This document shows positions 54,301-62,398 of a DNA stretch of 64,000 nt, piece by piece. Location of the stretch: assembly GCA_001875425.1 (NCBI GenBank), contig MIYU01000019.1, positions 1 through 64,000 on the forward strand. Direction: 5' to 3'. A program made the translations under genes and the position numbers. Within the stretch, counting starts at the first letter, position 1. Each line of letters begins with the position of its first letter. Source of the DNA: Marine Group III euryarchaeote CG-Bathy1 (lineage in GTDB: Archaea > Thermoplasmatota > Poseidoniia > MGIII > CG-Epi1). The notes beneath the pieces were generated by a model. That model saw nothing but the letters and a program-made list of their open reading frames with translations, was not told the DNA's origin and searched no databases.

Positions 54301-56839
54301 GCTATCTGACATATCTAGAATACTTTCAGAATTGGCGAATTTAGGACGCTCTCTTGCAGACATCATTTCTGAGGTTTCTATCAATCTCGTTTCAGATGTC
54401 GATTCTGTAGAGTCGAGTCTCAAATTCGATTATAGTATAGAAGAAGAGGTCAACATTGTTGCTTGGTTGAATAAAGGAGACATCACTCTTTTGGAAGAAG
54501 AAGAAAGATGGGTGCAAGGTGTTTGGTCATCACAAATTGAAACGGACGATGGAATCATTCTTGCTGCTAGACTATATCTTGTGGGACTTCCTAGGGTACT
54601 TGGTTTAGATTATGTTTCAAATAGAGATGATATAGATGTAAATTTGACGGTAGAAGGCTACAATAAAGAAGGTATTGCAGAATATCTTCTATTCGATACA
54701 AATGGACTACTCGGTCCAAATTTAACAGCATATATTGGCCCATCAATATCCGATGAAGATCGCGGCGTTCCACAATCTTTAGATTTAAGCATTATAGGGG
54801 ATTTAGTTGTAAATTCTAGCGCTGACAATTTCACAATAGATGGTTATCTAAACATTTCACATTCAAGTGTAAATAACGACCCCTTGGGCCCTATTTATTT
54901 GGAAGTCAATGAAGGTGGAACAAGACCTTATTCTATTCGTGTTTTAATTCCAGAAATTCCAAATACCATTTCGATTCATCTAATGGTTTCAGAGGATAAT
55001 GTGGGTATTTCTTATAACGCAAGCGACGTACTAGGGACTTTCATTGTAGAAGTCGAAATAGGTAATACGGATGATTTGAACACAGATTGGTACAATGGAG
55101 TATCTTTCGATATTTCTGAAGATAATGACGTATCACTCAAAGCATTCCTTGTAGGCCTTCCTTCTGATTTATTGTTGAATTTCTACGACCCTTCAGAAGG
55201 TGGTGCTTGGCTAGATTTGAATATGCAAAATTTCAATGCTGCGCCAGCAGGTTATATGAATGATTTAACATTAGATCTAAAAAATCTAAGCGACATGGAT
55301 ATCTTAGTTCACATAGGCGACTTACCTAGGAATTTTGATTTAACAGGAGATTTATTCGTCAGTTCAGGAGGTCCGAGTGCTACCAGCTCTCTAGGAATAA
55401 GTAGCATAGATTTAGATTTAGGTCTCAATTCAAGTGCACAATTAAATGAAATTTTTGTAAGTATCCAAGACGTCGATACAGATTTACTTCTTGAATTATA
55501 CACCCCCACACTCCCTCAAGTCCTAACTTTAAACGCCTCCATAACTGGCGACGTTGCTTTTGATTTATCGCTCTCTTCACCTATACAAGAGGTAATTCTT
55601 TTCGTAGATTTAGGTGATACTACTTTACTAAATCCTTATTGGACACACGGCGTAGTTTTCCTTCAAAATAACGATTCAACAGCCTTTAGATTATATGAAA
55701 AAGGAGAGATTACTGCAGCTCATCTTAATTTCTTAAACGACGAACCAAAAGACATATACATCATGTTAGAAAATTGGAGCCCAGATTTACTCTCTGGAGA
55801 TGCTCCCGAATGGGCAATAGTAGATGTCGATACGGGTGTAGACGGCAGCTCAACATTCTTGTATATTGACGATATTCAGGAAAATAACATTATAGAAGGA
55901 CATTTCATTATCGCCACAGATGAGGAAAAAGGAATCGATACAGACGCTTCCTTTGATGTTACCACTAGTTCAGGTATAGGCTCAGCTTACATTCAGGCAA
56001 TAAATCGTACTCGGCCAACCAATACCGAACTATATCTCGATGATTTACCAGATGATTTATCCGCAACAGTACTTTCAGGCAGGTCAATAGAGATTAACTA
56101 TACGGCTAGCGATCCGACAGATTATGTTTGGGTTTACTCTTCTAAGAAAGTATTGGATAATTGGGTAAGTGCATATGCACTCGTTCATGACGTTTCTACG
56201 TATATGAATTTAGCAGTTCTTCCATATTATGGCTATGATATGGATCGGCCATTTATTTTACAAGGTCTTCCAACAGTAACAGTTGGCACTTCTAACAATT
56301 CTCTAGATGTTATCTTGATAGTAGATCCAGGTTATTCTGGCGGGTTTACAGGCACAGCACTCGATGCAGAGAACGTAGGGGATGGCACCTTCATCGGGCT
56401 GAACGAGCTAGGAAATTATGTCATAAGTGCACCAAACGGCGTCGACAAAGCATACTATCGTCTTTCGAATGCACCAACAACTCCTCAATTCTCTCTTAAT
56501 AAATTCGAAATTTACGCTGATAATATCTCTTATGTAGAACTTACGACAACCCAACTCTTTGGAGTTTATCCAATTTTTGCATTACACAAAGCAAACGGAG
56601 GAAATCTAACCTTCATTATAGGCGCAAGTATTCGACCCGTCGAAGGTATGGAATTCAAAGCCAATTCTGTCATGCTAGATTTAAGAACTAAAGAATTTGG
56701 CGGTCTACCTATTTTACCGACGTGGTTAGGAATCTCAAATAATGGAATAAACGGTGAATTCGGCAAAGACGAAAGTCACTATATCATGCCGGAGCCCGTT
56801 CTAAGTTTAGTTTATACTGTATTAGGAGAAATATTATGA
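51314..56839 (+). CDS. Giant secreted acidic repeat protein (1,841 residues)
   Basis: I do not recognise this protein. An N-terminal hydrophobic segment (about 13-35) acts as signal peptide. The rest is acidic, with many Asp, Glu, Asn and Ser, few cysteines, and many N-x-S/T glycosylation sites. A short pattern of the form h-x-x-h-P-x-x-h-x-h recurs near residues 600, 802, 843, 968, 1089, 1211, 1280, 1335, 1398, 1576 and 1649 (for example DIPNRLEF, GLPSDLLLNF, DLPDDLSA). This suggests tandem beta-type domains of variable size. There is no C-terminal anchor, but the next gene, overlapped by 4 nt, encodes a membrane-anchored partner. The likely place is the cell surface. The frame is open to a GTG at 51293. 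Confidence 0.7.
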   Translation: MNIHISPPKYFRQLLVFLTVLLLLSQTNFVAITSSTTQKADSQGYGITEVLDLNFKEINEKDNLDDIVDPLLDIARDSYKQSTLNITELDENHDRVSSLNASEDIDASFEENIIETNIDLSTRGFSPTVVNDPEPVRAGIMDYILGNPDLWPGDLLELDTIFDFFTDTYLIYYEYDYNQNGIIWNHCSDGTEPTTPWNATTGPCNGNWISETQLIRADLLQFLAGASIQIITDAIIDTIGEGLIADLLIGFLDGLDQSDLAWETIDIDGDGVNDMKARMVPILSNIDFGASLNFSFPPVDDISFGTSAGLRFDLEPLDGTEIEHPIEVSVIRGLTYTTTEDDTVTYVWTVNSRLSHMPEEYHWEALIENFGVIWDLTGGGINPGDDLSALSPPYIISYGLTGGPALPQNNGLDPELILTPGYVRYDWNSVGDGAPAEDAMEDMTFLEIGINNRGEPVPADFSLKIYDQGNEAEEGDEIDGIEVFASNNAANGIFDFDFTYFEHNRDPEEIHPFFNHITARMEGVPTGDIPEDGRLASVWLEARNETGSKGSNWTAVELYSNGVIESFTYGDYEYMSETDEEATWDNHDYRLFTGIVLKDIPQYLFLEGSFLIFSDSDPVTPDVDFGGVTEVANFLNYAMVTIAAKLYSIGLVLRAIPGAALGISLGGEGEDGAVDLYMRTERDLDPQKKAYIGEFSVYLTSHAYLDLNDNSEDNYLTIYNQTAFLEQNSPNPDRAALSQLNQNFTFSGRLRGIGDIHYASQNQTRTVTIDTDPISDLPFRVYFESADENLTADTWANISLSDIPNRLEFAFDSEAFSYSGGEVVDGIILSSFADGTYSKFTLEHIPENINVGTGDGDFFLNTDSWFNFSFIITNITDNNSATATIWDDSLYDDSYVLLTQNNVEEVDWSASLSGRLNWLDALELDNLGNESEFRLFFHQPAVFKVGILDNTDYGENSAKGVNGYLSVEPLPTELVFTISSNDEAEGPGGELGNITGLSDISRILSELANLGRSLADIISEVSINLVSDVDSVESSLKFDYSIEEEVNIVAWLNKGDITLLEEEERWVQGVWSSQIETDDGIILAARLYLVGLPRVLGLDYVSNRDDIDVNLTVEGYNKEGIAEYLLFDTNGLLGPNLTAYIGPSISDEDRGVPQSLDLSIIGDLVVNSSADNFTIDGYLNISHSSVNNDPLGPIYLEVNEGGTRPYSIRVLIPEIPNTISIHLMVSEDNVGISYNASDVLGTFIVEVEIGNTDDLNTDWYNGVSFDISEDNDVSLKAFLVGLPSDLLLNFYDPSEGGAWLDLNMQNFNAAPAGYMNDLTLDLKNLSDMDILVHIGDLPRNFDLTGDLFVSSGGPSATSSLGISSIDLDLGLNSSAQLNEIFVSIQDVDTDLLLELYTPTLPQVLTLNASITGDVAFDLSLSSPIQEVILFVDLGDTTLLNPYWTHGVVFLQNNDSTAFRLYEKGEITAAHLNFLNDEPKDIYIMLENWSPDLLSGDAPEWAIVDVDTGVDGSSTFLYIDDIQENNIIEGHFIIATDEEKGIDTDASFDVTTSSGIGSAYIQAINRTRPTNTELYLDDLPDDLSATVLSGRSIEINYTASDPTDYVWVYSSKKVLDNWVSAYALVHDVSTYMNLAVLPYYGYDMDRPFILQGLPTVTVGTSNNSLDVILIVDPGYSGGFTGTALDAENVGDGTFIGLNELGNYVISAPNGVDKAYYRLSNAPTTPQFSLNKFEIYADNISYVELTTTQLFGVYPIFALHKANGGNLTFIIGASIRPVEGMEFKANSVMLDLRTKEFGGLPILPTWLGISNNGINGEFGKDESHYIMPEPVLSLVYTVLGEIL

Positions 56840-57288
56840 ATCTAAATCAAAGAAACAAACAACTCACAACAATACTGTTGTACGGTTTTCTAATATTTAT
56901 TCTATTGAGCACTTCGTATCTCTATATTTTTCCCAGAACTGAAGTAGAAGTAAAAACAGCATATCACCATTCCTTTTCAGGCGCCTTTTTACAAGTACGA
57001 ATAACTAATGCAGGTACACATGATGTCACCGATGTCTCATTAGAAATAACAGTATGGAAAGATGAAGATCTTATTAATTCCACAATACATGAAATGGATA
57101 TATTGGCAAATAGAGAATCGATAAAACTCCCTGAACTTATGTTTTATTCTGAAGCTCAACTTACACACACTGCAGTGATCACTCTCACATTCACTGAAGG
57201 CGATACAGTTCAACGATCCGTCTGGTCTTACGAAATCAAAGATTATGCCAATTTATTTTGGGAGGACCAGTACTTAAAATGGGGTTAG
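56836..57288 (+). CDS. Hypothetical membrane-anchored protein with an outside beta domain
   Basis: The 150-residue protein starts with a basic segment, then one membrane helix at about 13-31, then a domain of about 110 residues with alternating beta strands (VEVKTAYHHSFSGAFLQVRITNAGTHDV type) that resembles immunoglobulin-like CARDB domains. The ATG overlaps the stop of the giant protein by 4 nt (ATGA). The last 10 nt overlap the start of the Cas4-like gene in another frame. It could anchor or chaperone the giant protein on the cell surface. This is inferred from order and topology. Confidence 0.6.
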   Translation: MNLNQRNKQLTTILLYGFLIFILLSTSYLYIFPRTEVEVKTAYHHSFSGAFLQVRITNAGTHDVTDVSLEITVWKDEDLINSTIHEMDILANRESIKLPELMFYSEAQLTHTAVITLTFTEGDTVQRSVWSYEIKDYANLFWEDQYLKWG

Positions 57289-58103
57289 AAGGACATCCAA
57301 TTTCAGCTTCAGATTTAGAGAGATATGGTTATTGCCCACTCTCTTGGAAACTTCATAAAGATGGAGTTGACGCAGAGGGAAAAGAAATTATAGCTGGAAC
57401 TAAAAAAAAACGCGAAGTCCGCAACATTCTTCAAAATCTATTCAATCAAGAACACTACAGCGATTCCTCTTACCAAAATTTTAATTCTGTTATAAAAGTA
57501 GCAATATTCACCAACCTCATAGGTATTCTTTTTCTCTTATTTGTTAATTCATTAGTAGGCTATTTTCTAATATCTTTAAGCTTTATTTGGCTCATAATCG
57601 CTTCTCTTTATCTTTATTTCTTTCTTTATTCTCATGAAACTGCTGATGAAATAAAGGCCAAATTAGACGTCGAAGATAAGAAATCGAATAATAGCGAACA
57701 CAGAATTAACACTCCAAAATTATTCTCCAACAGCATCGGTCTATGCGGTAAACCTACTTATGTTTTGGAAAACAATGATGAAATAATACCAGTAGACGTT
57801 AAGTCAGGCAGAAAACCGGAAAAACCATTTTTCAACCACGTTCTTCAAAATGCAGCATATTGTTTCTTAGTAGAAGAACAATTAGAAACCAAAGTACCAC
57901 ATGGAATCATTAGATATGGCATGAAAGAAAAATCACATACTGTAACATGGGATGAAGATCTTAAAAATCTTCTAATAGAAAAAGTATCTGAAATGGAAAA
58001 AATCTTGAATGGAGATTCTGAAGCACACCGAAATCATAATCGGCCAGGAAAATGTAAAAATTGCTCCAGAAAGGAAGCATGTCCCGAAAGATTAGACAAT
58101 TAA
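57279..58103 (+). CDS. Membrane-embedded Cas4-like (RecB-family) protein
   Basis: The 274-residue protein has the Cas4 frame of an N-terminal cysteine (C19 in GYCPLSW) and a C-terminal cluster C259-x2-C262-x5-C268 that would hold an iron-sulfur cluster. The nuclease core is GLCGKPTYVLENND..PVDVKSG, giving the D-x-K pair D173/K175 (the E-x-K position). The GxxD aspartate of Cas4-type nucleases appears as T160, so cleavage may be lost. Two membrane helices at about 73-90 and 93-117 are inserted between the first cysteine and the nuclease core, which is unusual. The ATG at 57279 is used, with GGAGG 15 nt upstream. A TTG at 57258 is less likely. Confidence 0.65.
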   Translation: MGLEGHPISASDLERYGYCPLSWKLHKDGVDAEGKEIIAGTKKKREVRNILQNLFNQEHYSDSSYQNFNSVIKVAIFTNLIGILFLLFVNSLVGYFLISLSFIWLIIASLYLYFFLYSHETADEIKAKLDVEDKKSNNSEHRINTPKLFSNSIGLCGKPTYVLENNDEIIPVDVKSGRKPEKPFFNHVLQNAAYCFLVEEQLETKVPHGIIRYGMKEKSHTVTWDEDLKNLLIEKVSEMEKILNGDSEAHRNHNRPGKCKNCSRKEACPERLDN

Positions 58104-58118
58104 AATCGACCATTACAG

Positions 58119-58127
58119 GTTTAAATC
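58119..58127 (+). promoter_or_regulatory. TATA box for the THEP1-trm1 pair
   Basis: GTTTAAATC is centred about 30 nt before the ATG at 58152, predicting a leader of a few nucleotides. Confidence 0.45.
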
Positions 58128-58151
58128 AAGTTTTGACTAGGGTAACTCACG

Positions 58152-58790
58152 ATGGTCCCTGTCAAAGTAGCTATTTCTGGCCATCCGGGTTCAGGTAAGA
58201 CTTCAACACTACTCCGGATTGCTCAGATGCTTAGTGATGAATACTCTATAGGTGGTTTTACAACACACCCTATCAAAGAAGAGGGGTATATCGTCGGTTA
58301 CGGGTTGAAAAATTATACAACAGAGTTGTGCGATGAATGTGCACCAAAAACTCAAAACGATAAAACTCCGACTTCGCATTGTGAAGCATGCGGAGCTTAT
58401 GAACAAGGTATAGTAGCTTCAAAAAATTGGGATGTAAAACCTCGAATTACTGTTCTTCATGATGAAGAACCTGTCAATTTAGGAATACAACTATCTGTTG
58501 TTAATAAAATTGCAACAAAGTCGGTCAAGGATGCTATTGAAAATAAAGATTTAATAATTGTTGATGAAGTGGGCAAACTAGTTTCAGAATCTCCAGAATT
58601 TAGTGAAGTTCTTACAGAAGCTCTTGATTCAGGCAAACCAATGATTCTAACAATACACAAGAGATCTAGAAATCCATTGTTACAAAACATAAGAAAGAGA
58701 GATGATTTGCGCACACTCGAAGTCACTCCGATAAATTCAGCCATGCTACCTTCTAAGGTTGTTAGTATTTTGAAACACGGTATGGTTTGA
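58152..58790 (+). CDS. THEP1-like nucleoside-triphosphatase with an inserted four-cysteine module
   Basis: The 212-residue P-loop protein has Walker A GHPGSGKT at 10-17, GGFTTHPIKEEG near 34, and Walker B LIIVDEVGKL near 134-143, as in the NTPase family of Aquifex THEP1 (DUF265). An insertion after residue 58 carries C60-x2-C63 and C77-x2-C80, a probable zinc module absent from typical members. The family hydrolyses NTPs in vitro, with unclear cell role. The gene overlaps trm1 by 4 nt (TTGA), which links it to tRNA modification. Confidence 0.8.
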   Translation: MVPVKVAISGHPGSGKTSTLLRIAQMLSDEYSIGGFTTHPIKEEGYIVGYGLKNYTTELCDECAPKTQNDKTPTSHCEACGAYEQGIVASKNWDVKPRITVLHDEEPVNLGIQLSVVNKIATKSVKDAIENKDLIIVDEVGKLVSESPEFSEVLTEALDSGKPMILTIHKRSRNPLLQNIRKRDDLRTLEVTPINSAMLPSKVVSILKHGMV

Positions 58791-59827
58791 TTTTAGAGGA
58801 AGGAAAAATAGCCTTTGAGGGCCAAATATCTGGCAAAGGAAAAGGCCCGGGCAAAATAGATGGGGTGTTTTACAATCCTGCTATGAAATTATGCAGAGAT
58901 TTACATGTAGCACTTTTCAATAAAATAAATTTTAAAGGTTGCATGTTGGATGCAATGTCTGCTACAGGCATCAGAGGTCTTAGAATAGCTAAAGAATGTA
59001 ATGTAACAGTAGATTTTTGCGATAAAAATCCAGAAGCTGTAGAATTAATCACTGAAAATTTAAAACTCAATAAATTAAAAGCGGATGTTTATCGAAAAAA
59101 TGCATCCATTCTTCTCCATGAAAAACTTTACGATGCAGTTGACATAGATCCCTTCGGTAGCCCTGCTCCTTACATTTTAACAGCCCTTAATGGTCTTAGA
59201 AATGGAGGAATTTTAGCAATCACTGCTACCGACACCGGGGCTCTTTGCGGCACATATCAAAAAGCTTGTTTTAGAAGGTACAAAGCAATTAATCGCAAGT
59301 CAATTTCTTCTAAGGAATTTGCACTTAGAATACTTACAGGCTTCACCGCTAGACAAGCAGCTCTTTTAGATATGGGTATCGAAGTTATTTTGGGATATTA
59401 TGAGGGTCACCATTTTCGAGTTTATTTGAAAATACACAGAGGTGCAAACAGAGCCGATAAATCGTTAGCAATGGTAAAACACGTATCTTCTGATTTTCAG
59501 ATAATCAATCATTCAACCCCAGATAGTTACGGTCCAATGTGGACAGGAAATATAGCGGATGAAAAATATCTCCCAGAAATCAATCCAGATAACAAGAAAT
59601 TATACAAGCTAATAAATATCTTAAAATCTGAATGTAAAGGTCCCTTAGGATTACAAGATTTAGTTAAACTATCTCAAGAAACCAAAATTAATATGCCAAA
59701 AAGAGATTCAATAATTGAACTTCTTAAATCGAAAGGCTTTTTCGCCAGTCAAAGTATTTTCTCCCCTCTAGGGATTAGAACGGATGCATCAAAATCCGTT
59801 TGTTTGGAGATCATTTCAAATGCCTAA
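58787..59827 (+). CDS. trm1: tRNA (guanine(26)-N2)-dimethyltransferase
   Basis: The 346-residue SAM-dependent enzyme makes m2,2G at position 26 of tRNA. The sequence has FYNPAMKLCRDLHVAL, the SAM loop LDAMSATGIRGLRIA near 55, the VDIDPFGSPAPYI motif near 118, and ITATDTGALCG near 150. The C-terminal half has the expected ILTGFTARQAALLD and later domain. The length is in the range of archaeal Trm1 (about 370-390), slightly short. The TTG start at 58787 lies inside the upstream TGA. Confidence 0.93.
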   Translation: MILEEGKIAFEGQISGKGKGPGKIDGVFYNPAMKLCRDLHVALFNKINFKGCMLDAMSATGIRGLRIAKECNVTVDFCDKNPEAVELITENLKLNKLKADVYRKNASILLHEKLYDAVDIDPFGSPAPYILTALNGLRNGGILAITATDTGALCGTYQKACFRRYKAINRKSISSKEFALRILTGFTARQAALLDMGIEVILGYYEGHHFRVYLKIHRGANRADKSLAMVKHVSSDFQIINHSTPDSYGPMWTGNIADEKYLPEINPDNKKLYKLINILKSECKGPLGLQDLVKLSQETKINMPKRDSIIELLKSKGFFASQSIFSPLGIRTDASKSVCLEIISNA

Positions 59828-59828
59828 T

Positions 59829-59837
59829 CTTTATAAG
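59829..59837 (+). promoter_or_regulatory. TATA box for rpoL-truD
   Basis: CTTTATAAG lies about 52 nt before the ATG at 59885. A start of transcription near 59858 would leave a leader of about 25 nt that includes GGTAGGTAG. Confidence 0.45.
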
Positions 59838-59884
59838 AACCCCTTCAGTGACAAATCCTCTTCAGATAGGTAGGTAGTTGTAAA

Positions 59885-60151
59885 ATGGAAGTTTCACTGT
59901 TAAAAAATACGAAAACAGAATTGGAAATTGAAATTCGAGGCGCTAGCGAAACGCTTCTAATTCCACTATTAAACAAAACACTTGCCGATTCAAAAGTGGA
60001 TTATGCTTCATATTATACGGGACACATAATTTTAGATGATCCTCGTTTTTATTTGAGAACTAAAAAGAGCTCTCCACACAAAGTACTTCTGTCTGCTACA
60101 GATTCCGTACTCAAAGATATTGCTACGGTTCAAAAGACAATATCTAAGTAA
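59885..60151 (+). CDS. rpo11: RNA polymerase subunit L (Rpo11)
   Basis: The 88-residue subunit pairs with subunit D to form the alpha-like assembly platform. It has the N-terminal ELEIEIRGASETLLIPLLN, the DYASYYTGHIILDDPRFYLRTK segment typical of RpoL, and the C-terminal helix. The length is normal. The last base of the stop overlaps the ATG of truD (TAATG). Confidence 0.9.
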   Translation: MEVSLLKNTKTELEIEIRGASETLLIPLLNKTLADSKVDYASYYTGHIILDDPRFYLRTKKSSPHKVLLSATDSVLKDIATVQKTISK

Positions 60152-61416
60152 TGCCAAATTCCTATCTTTCCGAGGTAGGTAATGAAAAATATTCTACAGA
60201 ATTATCTGGTATTGGTGGAAAACTCCGCGACACTCCTGATGACTTCGAAGTTCGAGAAATCAGCATAATCCCTTCTCTATCTCTTACTGGTAAACATACT
60301 GTAGCAAAAGTAACATCAAGAAATTGGGAAACTAATACATTACTTAGAATTCTAGCTAAATATTTAGGAATCTATTCCGAAAGAATAGGGTTTGCTGGAA
60401 CTAAGGACAAAAGAGCAGTAACTACACAATTACTTTCATTTCCTGTAGGTGAAAACCAAGTATCTAACTTAGATATCAAAGATGTAACAATCGATATTTT
60501 AGGCAAAACTAACAGAAAAATAAAGCTAGGTGAATTGGTAGGAAATGATTTCACAATTAAAATAACAAATACTAAAAATGCAAAAGAGCACCTCCCTCCT
60601 TTAATTTCAATATTGAAAAAAGGATTTCCAAACTATTTTGGCGTTCAGCGCTTCGGTTCTATTAGGCCTATAACTCATTTAGTCGGAAGAGAAATCGTTA
60701 ACAATAATTTTGAAGAAGCTGTTAAAATATATCTATATGCTGAATCTAATGTAAAAGAGGAAGATAGAAGTTTCTTACGTAGTTTAGATAGTTGGGAAAG
60801 TACTTTAGAAAACTTACCAGGACGTTGGCTTTATGAGCGAGATTTAGTAAAGCATTTAATTTCTAAAGATGGAGATTTTAAAGGAGCTATACGTAAATTA
60901 CCTCTAAATCTCTCCAGATTATTCGTTCATGCTTATCAAGGGGCGATTTTCAATAAAATAATAGAATCCAGATTAGATTCAGGAATTCCACTTAACGCCC
61001 CCCAAATAGGTGATTTAATTTTACCAGAAGATAGTAATGGTTGCCCCAATTCAAACAGAGCAATCGAAGTTACATCCTTTAATTTAGAAAAAATAGAGAA
61101 AAGATGTCTAGAGGGTAGGGCCTGGGTTTCTGGTTTAATTCCCGGCGTCGATTGTAGCACTGCAGGAGGAATACAAGGAGAAATAGAAAACAAAACTCTC
61201 TCTCTTTTTGACGTAGATAAAGAAAACTTTACAATACCACATTTACCCGTACTATCATCCTTCGGAAAAAGACGAGCTTTACATGAAATCCCAAAAAACC
61301 TGTCAACTGAAATAACAGATGATGCCGTCACAGTAAATTTTGCCTTAAACAAAGGAAGCTACGCAACTTCTTTTTTACGTGAAATAATAAAATCTAAGAA
61401 TCTTTCGGACTATTGA
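60151..61416 (+). CDS. truD: tRNA pseudouridine(13) synthase TruD
   Basis: The 421-residue enzyme isomerises U13 of tRNAs. Family elements are the N-terminal GKLRDTPDDFEVREI, GFAGTKDKRAVTTQLLS with the catalytic aspartate near 83-99, NYFGVQRFGSIRPITHLVGR near 155 and LSRLFVHAYQGAIFNKI near 255. The insertion domain follows, then GKRRAL and SYATSFLREI at the end. The length is normal for archaeal TruD. It overlaps rpoL by 1 nt. Confidence 0.95.
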   Translation: MPNSYLSEVGNEKYSTELSGIGGKLRDTPDDFEVREISIIPSLSLTGKHTVAKVTSRNWETNTLLRILAKYLGIYSERIGFAGTKDKRAVTTQLLSFPVGENQVSNLDIKDVTIDILGKTNRKIKLGELVGNDFTIKITNTKNAKEHLPPLISILKKGFPNYFGVQRFGSIRPITHLVGREIVNNNFEEAVKIYLYAESNVKEEDRSFLRSLDSWESTLENLPGRWLYERDLVKHLISKDGDFKGAIRKLPLNLSRLFVHAYQGAIFNKIIESRLDSGIPLNAPQIGDLILPEDSNGCPNSNRAIEVTSFNLEKIEKRCLEGRAWVSGLIPGVDCSTAGGIQGEIENKTLSLFDVDKENFTIPHLPVLSSFGKRRALHEIPKNLSTEITDDAVTVNFALNKGSYATSFLREIIKSKNLSDY

Positions 61417-61445
61417 TTATATTAAACACCATTAAATGGAAGTAC

Positions 61446-62003
61446 ATGACTTCTTCAAGCACAGAAGAAATAAAAAATCAAGATACTTATTTGATACAAG
61501 TATCTGGTATCATCTATGGTCCAATTAGTGCTGACAGAGTAGTGGCTGATTTTTTGGAAGGAAAACTCTCTTCTTCTTGTTTCATATCTCCATATACATC
61601 GGAAGAACAGAAAGATTCTTGGTCACCTCTAGAAGAATCCATTCTAATTAAAAACATAATAAAAGAACGAAAACATCCTAAATTTAACAATAGATGGAGA
61701 TCTCTTAATAATCCAAACCAACACCTCTTTATCTTTGGAGATTATTTAGTTTTAGAGAGTGAAGAGTTGTCATTTTGGGATAATATCAAATCTTTTTTTA
61801 TGGAACCAAATACAGGAGCCATTCCATTTCCAGCAATCTTAAACATCAGTTTTTCAAATCAGAAAGAAGGAGTAGAAATAGAAGCGTGCACCTTCAAAGA
61901 AATATATGAAATACATTCATTAAAATGTACACTTTCAAATTCAGATGCAAGAGAGCTACGTAAAGAACTTCAAAAAGAACGTATACGTATTATTGATGCT
62001 TAG
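61446..62003 (+). CDS. GYF_2-like domain protein
   Basis: The protein of about 185 residues has an N-terminal GYF_2/DUF4339-like region (YLIQVSGIIYGPISADRVVADFLEGKL, then DSWSPLEESI) at about 15-65. A second half rich in aromatic and charged residues, of unknown fold, follows. GYF_2 domains bind ligands or peptides in bacterial proteins. A TTG at 61413 overlaps the truD stop (TTGA), but ATG 61446 gives a clean N-terminus. The function is unknown. Confidence 0.55.
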   Translation: MTSSSTEEIKNQDTYLIQVSGIIYGPISADRVVADFLEGKLSSSCFISPYTSEEQKDSWSPLEESILIKNIIKERKHPKFNNRWRSLNNPNQHLFIFGDYLVLESEELSFWDNIKSFFMEPNTGAIPFPAILNISFSNQKEGVEIEACTFKEIYEIHSLKCTLSNSDARELRKELQKERIRIIDA

Positions 62004-62021
62004 AAAAATATTTTTACAATA

Positions 62022-62345
62022 TTAGAAATGAGATTCTATCCTACTCATGATTTGCGCTTTCGATTGTGCACCAACCATTTGATCAACTAATTCTCCATCT
62101 TTGAATATCAACATCGTAGGTATTGACATTATTCCATGTGCCGCAGCTGTTTGTTGATTTTCATCAGTATTCATTTTAGTTATTAGAACCTTATCTGTCT
62201 CTGTTGAAATTTCCTCTAATACAGGAGCAACTGCACGGCAAGGTCCGCACCAAGGGGCCCAAAAATCAACTAACACCAAAGGATTTTCAGATATCGTTTT
62301 TTGAAAATCATTATCACTTATTCCAATTACTGTTCCTTCACCCAT
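62022..62345 (-). CDS. trxA: Thioredoxin
   Basis: The 107-residue protein has the active site WAPWCGPC (C33/C36), the conserved LVLVDFWA before it, the cis-proline region MSIPTML near 75 and the C-terminal GAQSKAQI helix. The length equals that of classical bacterial thioredoxin. It reduces protein disulfides. The nearest gene in the same direction is the DsrE-like gene, 54 nt upstream. Confidence 0.95.
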   Translation of the reverse strand: MGEGTVIGISDNDFQKTISENPLVLVDFWAPWCGPCRAVAPVLEEISTETDKVLITKMNTDENQQTAAAHGIMSIPTMLIFKDGELVDQMVGAQSKAQIMSRIESHF

Positions 62346-62398
62346 ATAATCACTTCCAAGACGAGTTTATCTTAATTTGAGATAGGATATAAAAACCT

